Below, piece by piece: positions 24,517 through 31,193 of a DNA stretch of 33,235 bases. Position 1 is the stretch's first letter; the number at the start of each line of letters is the position of its first letter. The notes beneath the pieces were generated by a model. The model had not been told where the DNA came from. It ran no database searches and saw only the letters and a list, made by a program, of their open reading frames with translations. This DNA is from Cloacibacillus sp. (GTDB taxonomy: Bacteria; Synergistota; Synergistia; Synergistales; Synergistaceae): NCBI RefSeq assembly GCF_020860125.1, contig NZ_JAJBUX010000026.1, positions 1 to 33,235 of the forward strand, read 5' to 3'. A program made the position numbers and the translations under genes.

Positions 24517-25398
24517 TTAATACTTCGGCGAGCGCAGATACCACTCTACCAGCATAGAGCTTGCGATGTAGATCGAGCTGTATGTACCGACACCAATGCC
24601 GATGAGGAAGGCGAAGGCAAAATTACTGATGACTTCACCACCAAAAATATACATTGAGATAACTGGCAGCAGCGTCGTCACCGAGGTATTGATCGTACGT
24701 GAAAGGGTCTGGTTTATCGAAGTGTTGACGAGCTCGACTATCCCCTTTCCGCGGACCTGCCCCCAGTTTTCACGGATACGGTCAAGCACGACTATCGAGT
24801 CGTTCAGCGAGTACCCCGCGACGGTGAGGATCGCCGCGATAAAGGTGACTGAGACCTCTTTGCCTGTGAGGCTGTAGACGCCAAGCATCAGGATGACGTC
24901 GTGCATCAGAGAGAGGACGGCCGCGGCGCCGAAGCGGAAGCGGAAGCGAAAAGCCATGTAGATTAGAATACCGGCAAGGGCGAGCAGCAACGCGTAGGTC
25001 GCCTGAGCGCGGAGCTCGCTGCCGACCACGGGGCCTATCTTGTCTATGCGGAGGATCTTATAGTTCCCAACGTCTGCCTTAAGCACGTCGAGCACCGCCT
25101 TGCGGACCTGATCGTCCTGTGCCTGAAAGCGCAGAAGCACATCCGTAGCGTCAAAGGCCTGTATCGTTGCGTTGCCCTGGTCGATCTTACTCAGCGCTGA
25201 ACGCACCTCGGCGATGTCGACCGGTTTTTCAAATTTGACCTGAAGGACGAGCCCTCCGGTGAAGTCGACGCCGAGATTCAGCCCTTTCGTCATCAGGAGG
25301 CCAAACGATGCGAGGATACATACGAGGCTGATGCCGATCAGCATCTTCCGGTACTTCATAAACGGAAAGTTAAGTTTTGAAGCGTCAAATGTAGCCAT
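24517..25398 (-). CDS. secF: Protein translocase subunit SecF
   Basis: This 293-residue RND-family membrane protein with SecD uses the proton or sodium gradient to pull secreted proteins through SecYEG. It has six expected helices, the N-terminal motif NLGVDFTGG (41-49) and the C-terminal helices with SLNDSIVVLDRIREN, typical of SecF. An RFRFRFG run at about 151-157 comes from a short (GAAGCG)3-like repeat in the DNA. It begins 17 bases after secD with AGGAGG upstream of the ATG, and ends 24 bases before a strong terminator. Confidence 0.96.
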   Translation of the reverse strand: MATFDASKLNFPFMKYRKMLIGISLVCILASFGLLMTKGLNLGVDFTGGLVLQVKFEKPVDIAEVRSALSKIDQGNATIQAFDATDVLLRFQAQDDQVRKAVLDVLKADVGNYKILRIDKIGPVVGSELRAQATYALLLALAGILIYMAFRFRFRFGAAAVLSLMHDVILMLGVYSLTGKEVSVTFIAAILTVAGYSLNDSIVVLDRIRENWGQVRGKGIVELVNTSINQTLSRTINTSVTTLLPVISMYIFGGEVISNFAFAFLIGIGVGTYSSIYIASSMLVEWYLRSPKY

Positions 25399-25415
25399 TT
25401 CCTATTGCCTCCTTC

Positions 25416-26798
25416 TTATAAAGTATGGTTCTTACGCGTCGAGAGGACTATTCCCAACAGCGTCCGCGTGACCACCGTGTTGCAGAAGACGGAGGCGACG
25501 ACGCCTATGCTCAGCGTGACGGCGAAGCCGCGTATCGGACCGCTTCCAAAGTAGAAGAGTATCGCGGCGGCGATGAGCGTCGTGATGTTCGAGTCCAGGA
25601 TTACGATGAGCGCCTTGCGGAAACCGGTATCAAGGGCCGCCATCATCGTCTTGCCCGAACGGAACTCCTCTTTCATTCTTTCATATATAAGGATATTGCC
25701 GTCTACCGCCATGCCTATCGTAAGGATCATACCGCCGATGCCGGGAAGCGTGAGTGTCGATTTGAGCATGATGAGCGCTGAGATTACAAGAAGCATCGCC
25801 ACGGCAAGCGCGATATCGGCGGCGATCCCCAGCAGCCCATAGTAGACCACCATAAATATGACGACAAGCGCCGCGCCGATGAGGCCGGATTTGATACCGT
25901 CATGTATCGAGTCCGCTCCAAGGGACGGTCCGACAGAGCGGTTTTCAAGAACTTCGACAGAGACCGGAAGCGCGCCCGCGCGAAGCATGATCGCAAGCCT
26001 GTTGGCCTCCGCGGTGGAGAAGGAGCCGGTGATCTGGGCCTCTCCGCCGGAGATGCGCTGCTGCACGACCGGCGCGGAGATGACGATGCCGTCGAGCACG
26101 ATGGCGATCTGTTTGCCTATGTTGGCCGCCGTCACCTCGTCGAAGAGTTTCGCGCCCTCCGTGTTGAACTTCAGAGAGACCGCCGCCTTGCCAAACTGAT
26201 CAAAGTTCGTCTCCGCCTTTGTGAGGTCTCCGCCGCCGACATACTGCTTGCCGAGAAGGTAGGCGCTGCCGTTTTCACTTCTGGCGACCGCCATGTCGTG
26301 ATTTGATTTGACCGCCTCTTCCATCTGCTTTATGTAAAGGTCAACCTCGTTCTTGGCCGCCGTCCAGCGATCTTCGGCAGTCTTAAACTGCTCATCGCTG
26401 TCATAGTTCGCGCGTACCGGCTTTGCCGGCACACGAGGGGATTCACCCAACACCTGGCGGAACTGTAAAACGGCGGTACGGCCGATAAGGTCGAGAGCCG
26501 CTTCGGGATCTTCTATTCCGGGAAGATCTACGGCGATACGGTCTTCGCCCTCGCGCTGGATCACCGGTTCGGCTATGCCGTACTGGTCCACGCGGGAGCG
26601 GAGAACGACAAGAAGTCTTTCAAGGCTGTCCGGGGTAAGCGGGTTCTCCGGCGTACCCTTCGCCTGAAGTATGATATGGACGCCGCCTCTAAGGTCAAGG
26701 CCAAGGCGTATTTTCCCCTTTACGGGAAATGCCACTGCCGCGGCAATTATGACAACTACAACGACCAAAATAAGCCGCCATTTGTCTCTCTTTAGCAT
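25416..26798 (-). CDS. secD: Protein translocase subunit SecD
   Basis: This 460-residue RND-type protein is the SecF partner. It has one N-terminal helix (about 8-24), the motif RLGLDLRGG (31-39), a large periplasmic P1 domain, and five C-terminal helices with DGNILIYERMKEE (the SecD counterpart of the conserved Asp-Asn-Ile helix segment). It sits between yajC (88 bases upstream) and secF (17 bases downstream). The 88-base gap from yajC contains a terminator-like hairpin, so secDF expression may differ from yajC. Confidence 0.96.
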   Translation of the reverse strand: MLKRDKWRLILVVVVVIIAAAVAFPVKGKIRLGLDLRGGVHIILQAKGTPENPLTPDSLERLLVVLRSRVDQYGIAEPVIQREGEDRIAVDLPGIEDPEAALDLIGRTAVLQFRQVLGESPRVPAKPVRANYDSDEQFKTAEDRWTAAKNEVDLYIKQMEEAVKSNHDMAVARSENGSAYLLGKQYVGGGDLTKAETNFDQFGKAAVSLKFNTEGAKLFDEVTAANIGKQIAIVLDGIVISAPVVQQRISGGEAQITGSFSTAEANRLAIMLRAGALPVSVEVLENRSVGPSLGADSIHDGIKSGLIGAALVVIFMVVYYGLLGIAADIALAVAMLLVISALIMLKSTLTLPGIGGMILTIGMAVDGNILIYERMKEEFRSGKTMMAALDTGFRKALIVILDSNITTLIAAAILFYFGSGPIRGFAVTLSIGVVASVFCNTVVTRTLLGIVLSTRKNHTL

Positions 26799-26823
26799 CT
26801 ACATGCGCCTCCTCACAAAGAAA

Positions 26824-26856
26824 ACGGAGTGGACCCGTTAAAGTTGTCCTCTCCGT
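26824..26856 (-). terminator. Attenuator-like hairpin between yajC and secD
   Basis: ACGGAG-T-GGAC (26824-26834) pairs with GTCC-T-CTCCGT (26846-26856): a 6-bp stem, one mismatch and a 4-bp stem around an 11-base loop. In the transcript it is followed by a TTTTCTTT tract before the secD ribosome site, as in a weak intrinsic terminator. Its place inside the operon suggests partial termination. Confidence 0.45.
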
Positions 26857-26886
26857 AGAAAAACAGAGTAACGTTAAAGGCTGTGC

Positions 26887-27372
26887 TTACGCCTCTTTCT
26901 TGGATTCCTCATCTTTATCTTCGGCGGCGGCGATGCTCTCTTCGACTACGGCGGCATCTGGATCTCCCTCTACCGCGGCGGCCTCCAGCAAAGGAGCCTC
27001 CTCCACCGGTTTGGCCGCTTCGGCCTCCGGCTTGTTTTCTTCAACCAAAGCCTCGGATTTCTTAGACTTCTTTTTCTTCGGCTGTGTACCCGCCGTGCTG
27101 CCGTCGTTCTTTTTCATTGAGACGGAGCTTTTGAGTATACGCGCCTTAACGCCCTCGTCAAGTTCGATGATGTAGCTGTCATCAAGGGTCTCGCGGACTA
27201 TTCCAAAGAACCCTCCGGCGGTTATCACCGTATCTCCCTTACTGATGCTGGCGAGCATATCTTCATGCGCCTTCTGTTTCTTTTTCTGCGGCCTGATAAT
27301 CATGAAATAGAATATCGCCGCAAACATTGCGAGAGGTAGCAACATACTTGTCAAACCGCCCTGCTGGCCCAA
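26887..27372 (-). CDS. yajC: Preprotein translocase subunit YajC with long charged C-terminal tail
   Basis: This 161-residue YajC, the accessory subunit of the SecDF-YajC complex, has one membrane helix (about 8-26) followed by IRPQKKKQKAHEDML and the small domain GDTVITAGGFFGIV (47-60). The family domain ends near residue 87. The remaining 74 residues form a tail with a Lys-rich patch (98-106) and then an acidic, Ala/Glu-rich stretch, which is longer than usual for YajC. The start is TTG at 27372 with AAGGAGG seven bases upstream. It leads the yajC-secD-secF group. Confidence 0.94.
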   Translation of the reverse strand: MGQQGGLTSMLLPLAMFAAIFYFMIIRPQKKKQKAHEDMLASISKGDTVITAGGFFGIVRETLDDSYIIELDEGVKARILKSSVSMKKNDGSTAGTQPKKKKSKKSEALVEENKPEAEAAKPVEEAPLLEAAAVEGDPDAAVVEESIAAAEDKDEESKKEA

Positions 27373-27417
27373 AGAAATTCCTCCTTACAAAACTTGTTTT
27401 TAATTTGTTTCTTCCGC

Positions 27418-27453
27418 CACAACGGGTATTTTATCATGATATCGCCCGTTGTG
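27418..27453 (-). promoter_or_regulatory. Inverted repeat around an extended -10 candidate upstream of yajC
   Basis: CACAACGGG (27418-27426) and CCCGTTGTG (27445-27453) are perfect 9-bp inverted arms around 18 AT-rich bases. Those bases contain the palindrome TATCATGATA and, on the minus strand, TGATAAAAT (27428-27436), an extended -10 (TG-n-TAAAAT). No -35 is clear. The site may be a regulated yajC promoter or a 3' hairpin for rex; there is no T-tract after it. Confidence 0.4.
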
Positions 27454-27480
27454 ACTATATCCATTTTCCATGATTTGGCG

Positions 27481-28113
27481 CTAATGCTGTTTTTCCTGCT
27501 CCTTAAGAAAGAAGAGAAGCTTCTCAAGTTTGACGAATATATCCACGCGATAAAATAGTATCCTTTCGGGAACGACCACCGTCGCGGGAGTAAAGGCCAG
27601 TATCCCCTTCAGCGTCGGCGAGGCGACGGCCTTATCGACGCAGGCCTGCGCCGCAGCAGCCGGCACCGCGAGCAAAAGCACCTCTATATTGCGCTCCTCC
27701 ATCACCCTGGCGATGTCATCCGAATGGAAGCACTCCACTCCCATCACTTTACGTCCGACCTTCTCCGGGTCAACGTCGAAGAGCGCCTCAACATTGAATT
27801 TATAGCTCTGGAAGGCTGTGTGCCCCATCAGCGCGGTGCCGAGGTTCCCCACGCCGGCAAGCGCCACGCGCCATACGCGCGGCGAGGCAAGAATATTCTC
27901 GATATGCGCGCAAAGACGGTTCACATGGTAACCGACGCCGCGCTTTCCTATTTCGCCGAAGTAGGAGAGATCCTTGCGTACCTGGCTCGCCTTTATACCG
28001 AGCATCTCACCCATTTGAAGCGAGGAGACGACCTTTCGTCCCTCTTCTTTCATCAGCATCAGGAGACGGTAGTATTGTATAAGCCTCTCTACCATTGGTT
28101 CCGCTACTTTCAT
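27481..28113 (-). CDS. rex: Redox-sensing transcriptional repressor Rex
   Basis: This 210-residue repressor binds DNA when NADH is low and is released by NADH. The N-terminal winged helix (about 1-70; SSLQMGEMLGIKASQVRKDL is the recognition part) is followed by a Rossmann domain with GVGNLGTAL and a C-terminal swapped helix (VDIFVKLEKLLFFLK). The longest frame reaches 28155, but ATG 28113 has GAGGAGG seven bases upstream, gives a normal N-terminus, and lies 13 bases after the eno stop. Rex commonly controls fermentation and respiration genes; no TTGTGA-N6-TCACAA operator is apparent in this window, so targets lie elsewhere. Confidence 0.95.
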   Translation of the reverse strand: MKVAEPMVERLIQYYRLLMLMKEEGRKVVSSLQMGEMLGIKASQVRKDLSYFGEIGKRGVGYHVNRLCAHIENILASPRVWRVALAGVGNLGTALMGHTAFQSYKFNVEALFDVDPEKVGRKVMGVECFHSDDIARVMEERNIEVLLLAVPAAAAQACVDKAVASPTLKGILAFTPATVVVPERILFYRVDIFVKLEKLLFFLKEQEKQH

Positions 28114-28126
28114 ATATTGTCCTCCT

Positions 28127-29404
28127 CTATACCCTGGGAGAGGGTTTTCCCGCAAACTCGGAACGCCCAGCGAGGGCCTCCTCTATGCGTATCAGCCTGT
28201 TGTATTTACGGACCCGTTCCATACCGCGCGGCGCTCCCGCCTTTATCTGCCCGGCTCCCGTCGCCACCGAAAGGTCGGCGATGAAAGAGTCGGAGGTCTC
28301 GCCGGAACGGTGGGAAATTATCCGGTTGTATCCGGCACGCAGCGCCATCTCGCAGACATTCAGCGTCTCCGTCAGCGTACCGATCTGGTTCGGCTTGATG
28401 AGGACCGCGTTCGCCGCGTGTTTTTCAATGCCCAGCCTCAGTCGGTCTTTATGGGTCACAAATAAATCGTCGCCTATAAGCTCTATCTTTTTGCCAAGAC
28501 GCTCGGTGAGTGAGACCCAGCCCTGCCAGTCATCCTCCGCAAGGCCGTCCTCAATTGAGATAACGGGATATTTCGCGCAGAGATTCTCATACATATCGAT
28601 AAGCTCGCACGCTGTAAAACGGCAGTTGGAGCCGGGGAACTGGTAGGCCCCCTCGACCGCGAACTGGCTCGCAGCCACGTCAAGGCCGATCGAAATATCC
28701 CGTCCCGGTTGATATCCGGCCTCGCTTATCGCAAGCATCAGCGTCTCCAGCACCTCGTCGGGATCGCGGAAATCGCATGAGAAACCGCCCTCGTCTCCCG
28801 TCCCCGTAGGCTTTCCCGTGCGCGCCAGGATATCCTTCAGCGCGTGGTAGGTCTCGGTTCCCATATGCAGAGACTCCGCGAATGAGGGAGCTCCATGCGG
28901 GATGATGAGAAATTCCTGTATGTTCAGATTGTTATCGGCGTGCACGCCGCCGTTTATAACGTTCATCATCGGCACCGGCATCAGGTCGGCGTTGAGGCCT
29001 CCCAGATAACGCCAGAGGGGGACCACAAGGTCGTTCGCCGCTGCGCGCGCCACGGCCAGCGAAACGCCGAGCGTCGCGTTCGCCCCCAGACGAATCTTAT
29101 GCAGCGTTCCGTCAAGTTCAATCATAGTATTGTCAACGAGCGCCTGTTCAGCGGGGTTTAATCCTTTTAGCGCGGGGGCGATGACCTCGTTTATATTCTT
29201 AACCGCGTCAAGGACGCCGCGGCCACGATATCTTCCGTTGTCCTTATCACGCATCTCAAATGCCTCATAGGTGCCGGTGGAAGCTCCGCAGGGCACGCTC
29301 GCGCCTCCCATCGTACCTGAGTCGAGCCTGACCTCGACCTCTACAGTCGGAAAACCTCTGGAATCCAATATCTCTCTGGCGTGAATGCTCTCTATACGTG
29401 ACAA
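28127..29404 (-). CDS. eno: Enolase (phosphopyruvate hydratase)
   Basis: This 425-residue glycolytic enzyme interconverts 2-phosphoglycerate and phosphoenolpyruvate. Clear landmarks are AREILDSRG, GTGDEGGFS, ISIEDGLAEDDW, LIGDDLFVTH, the signature LIKPNQIGTLTETL and SHRSGET. The loop normally written SGASTG reads C39GASTG (TGC codon at 29288-29290), so the Ser that binds the second Mg2+ in the yeast enzyme is Cys here. The start is TTG at 29404, with AAGGGG about eight bases upstream; a longer frame to 29452 would add 16 charged residues and is not used. It is preceded by rqcP (41-base gap) and followed by rex. Confidence 0.96.
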   Translation of the reverse strand: MSRIESIHAREILDSRGFPTVEVEVRLDSGTMGGASVPCGASTGTYEAFEMRDKDNGRYRGRGVLDAVKNINEVIAPALKGLNPAEQALVDNTMIELDGTLHKIRLGANATLGVSLAVARAAANDLVVPLWRYLGGLNADLMPVPMMNVINGGVHADNNLNIQEFLIIPHGAPSFAESLHMGTETYHALKDILARTGKPTGTGDEGGFSCDFRDPDEVLETLMLAISEAGYQPGRDISIGLDVAASQFAVEGAYQFPGSNCRFTACELIDMYENLCAKYPVISIEDGLAEDDWQGWVSLTERLGKKIELIGDDLFVTHKDRLRLGIEKHAANAVLIKPNQIGTLTETLNVCEMALRAGYNRIISHRSGETSDSFIADLSVATGAGQIKAGAPRGMERVRKYNRLIRIEEALAGRSEFAGKPSPRV

Positions 29405-29445
29405 CCTGATTTCCCCTTTCCTCTTTCGGACTGACTCCCCTATAC

Positions 29446-29718
29446 CTACCACGGCTTCTCGCCGGAGGCGGCCTCTTTCTCTTCTATAACCGTATAAGCG
29501 GGCGCGTTCCTCTTGAGGGCCGTTTCGTCCGCCGTCAGCACTTTGACGGTCAGAATGCGCCGCGGATAGGCGATCTCGACGACATCGTCCTCACGGACCT
29601 CGGCGGCGGGTTTGCACTGCCTCTTGTTGACGCGCACCGCGCCGATCTCCGCCATCTCCTGCGCGACCGTCCTGCGCTTTATCAGGCGCGACAGCTTCAG
29701 ATATTTATCCAGCCTCAA
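29446..29718 (-). CDS. rqcP: RqcP/YabO-like S4-domain RNA-binding protein
   Basis: This 90-residue protein is essentially one S4 domain (RLDKYLKLSRLIKRRTVAQE at the N-terminus) with a short C-terminal extension. The N-terminus LDKYLKLSRLIKRRTVA is close to YabO/RqcP, which binds the stalled 50S subunit in ribosome-associated quality control and supports RqcH-driven Ala-tailing; the Hsp15 family is the alternative. No rqcH is in the window. The start is TTG at 29718 (GGGGTG about seven bases upstream), not the longer frame to 29772, because that TTG overlaps the -35 of the promoter. It leads the rqcP-eno-rex unit. Confidence 0.75.
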   Translation of the reverse strand: MRLDKYLKLSRLIKRRTVAQEMAEIGAVRVNKRQCKPAAEVREDDVVEIAYPRRILTVKVLTADETALKRNAPAYTVIEEKEAASGEKPW

Positions 29719-29731
29719 AATCTCACCCCAC

Positions 29732-29750
29732 TTATACTTCAAAAGTATAA
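29732..29750. repeat. Short inverted repeat overlapping the rqcP -10 and start point
   Basis: TTATACTT (29732-29739) and AAGTATAA (29743-29750) are perfect 8-bp inverted arms with a 3-base spacer. The right arm contains the -10 hexamer and the left arm covers the expected start point near 29737. This is the layout of an operator, or of a hairpin at the 5' end of the transcript. Confidence 0.55.
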
Positions 29751-29772
29751 TGCTTCTGCAGCGTTCGTGCAA
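29744..29772 (-). promoter_or_regulatory. Sigma-70-type promoter of the rqcP-eno-rex unit
   Basis: On the minus strand a -35 TTGCAC (29767-29772) and a -10 TATACT (29744-29749) are separated by exactly 17 bases. The start point would be near 29737, giving a 5' leader of about 19 bases to the rqcP TTG. The promoter lies between the rpoD terminator and rqcP, which supports an independent unit. Confidence 0.75.
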
Positions 29773-29797
29773 TAAGTAGCAAAGTTCTCAAACGGCA

Positions 29798-29827
29798 AGA
29801 CACCCGGCATGTAAATGACGGGTGTCT
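29798..29827 (-). terminator. Probable terminator of dnaG-rpoD
   Basis: AGACACCCG (29798-29806) pairs perfectly with CGGGTGTCT (29819-29827) over a 12-base loop, 10 bases beyond the rpoD stop. The following minus-strand bases (TGCCGTTT) give a poor U-tract, so it may be inefficient or Rho-assisted. Confidence 0.6.
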
Positions 29828-29837
29828 CTTTCATATC

Positions 29838-31193
29838 CTATTCGAGGAAATCTTTCAGCTTCTTGCTGCGGCTCGGATGTCTCAATTTTCTCAGAGCCTT
29901 CGCCTCTATCTGCCGTATACGCTCGCGTGTCACGCCGAAACGCCGGCCAACCTCTTCGAGGGTATGGGCGTGGCCGTCCTCAAGACCGAAACGCAGCCTC
30001 AATACCTCGCGTTCGCGGTCGGTGAGATCATCTAGCATCTCGTCCAACTGCTCGCGCAGTATTTGGCTCGCGGCGGCCTCTTCTGGGCTCGGCAGATCCT
30101 TGTCTTCAAGGAAATCTCCGAGCTGACTGTCTTCTTCTTCACCGATCGGAGTCTCGAGCGATACCGGCTCCTGCGCAATACGCTGTATCTCCTCTACGCG
30201 GTCCGAAGGTATCTCCATTCCGGCCGCTATCTCCTCCGCCGTCGGTTCCCGTCCCAACCTCTGGACAAGCTGACGCGAAACACGGATGAGCTTATCGATA
30301 GTCTCGACCATATGGACCGGAATGCGTATCGTGCGCGCCTGATCCGCGATCGCGCGCGTTATCGCCTGCCTTATCCACCAGGTCGCGTATGTGCTGAATT
30401 TATAGCCCTTATGGTAGTCAAATTTTTCCACTGCGCGGATCAGACCGAGGTTGCCCTCCTGTATCAGGTCAAGGAAGAGCATGCCGCGGCCAATATATTT
30501 TTTCGCGATACTGACGACGAGCCTGAGGTTCGCCTCCACCAGCGCGTCCTTGCTGGAGGCGTCTCCCGCCTCCACGCCCTTAGCGAGCATGACCTCGTCT
30601 TCCGAAGTGAGAAGCGGAATCTTGCCGATCTCCCGGAGATACATACGCACAGGATCGGAGAGCGGCAGATCCTCCAGATCTCCCATGTCCTCGTTGTTGA
30701 CCGTCGTCGGCACAAGGGCCTCTCCCTCGGAGGGATCTACCTTCGTCTTTGGCTCGTCGAGGACGTCAACTCCGAGCTCCATCAGATTCATATAAAGATT
30801 GTCAAGGATGTCGGCGGTTAGGAAGTCTTTCGGCATCCTCTTTTCGATATCCTCGTATGTTACAAAGCCCTTCTCGCGCCCCTTGTGAAGCAGGTCGCGC
30901 ACGTTATCTATGTAGGCGCTGTAGTCGGCTCCTTCGGTATCGTCTCCGAGCGGTGATACGGAGCTGTCCTCTTCGGGTTCATCGATCGGCGCTATGACGT
31001 CGATCAGATCCGGCTCATCCACCGGCGGCTCCTCGAGGCTGAGCGGGTCGATATCGGCATCGTCCACCGATGATATATCTTCAGCCATAGCCTCATCATT
31101 CATGGACACATCCATGGCCTCCGCGCCATCTTCTGTTATAGGGGACGTCTCTTCCGGCATAATTTCTTCTTTTTTACTCTTTGTCTTCTTCAT
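29838..31193 (-). CDS. rpoD: Primary RNA polymerase sigma factor RpoD (SigA)
   Basis: This 451-residue housekeeping sigma factor has region 1.1 at about 95-147, region 1.2 starting at DPVRMYLREIG (about 180-190), region 2 with the -10 recognition helix STYATWWIRQAITRAIADQA, and region 4 with the -35 recognition helix near VTRERIRQIEAKAL at the C-terminus. Ahead of region 1.1 is an extra 90-residue, very acidic segment rich in Asp, Glu and Ser. The ATG overlaps the dnaG stop (ATGA), and GGAGG lies about 12 bases upstream inside dnaG, so the pair is coupled, as in the dnaG-sigA operon of Bacillus. TATA-type promoters found in this window fit such a sigma factor. Confidence 0.97.
   Translation of the reverse strand: MKKTKSKKEEIMPEETSPITEDGAEAMDVSMNDEAMAEDISSVDDADIDPLSLEEPPVDEPDLIDVIAPIDEPEEDSSVSPLGDDTEGADYSAYIDNVRDLLHKGREKGFVTYEDIEKRMPKDFLTADILDNLYMNLMELGVDVLDEPKTKVDPSEGEALVPTTVNNEDMGDLEDLPLSDPVRMYLREIGKIPLLTSEDEVMLAKGVEAGDASSKDALVEANLRLVVSIAKKYIGRGMLFLDLIQEGNLGLIRAVEKFDYHKGYKFSTYATWWIRQAITRAIADQARTIRIPVHMVETIDKLIRVSRQLVQRLGREPTAEEIAAGMEIPSDRVEEIQRIAQEPVSLETPIGEEEDSQLGDFLEDKDLPSPEEAAASQILREQLDEMLDDLTDREREVLRLRFGLEDGHAHTLEEVGRRFGVTRERIRQIEAKALRKLRHPSRSKKLKDFLE

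Noticed and set aside
27418..27453. Rex operator upstream of yajC
   Set aside because: The arms do not give TTGTGA-N6-TCACAA and the spacing (18 bases) is too long.
29719..29772. Longer 108-residue form of the S4 protein
   Set aside because: Its TTG lies in the -35 hexamer of the promoter and has no ribosome site.
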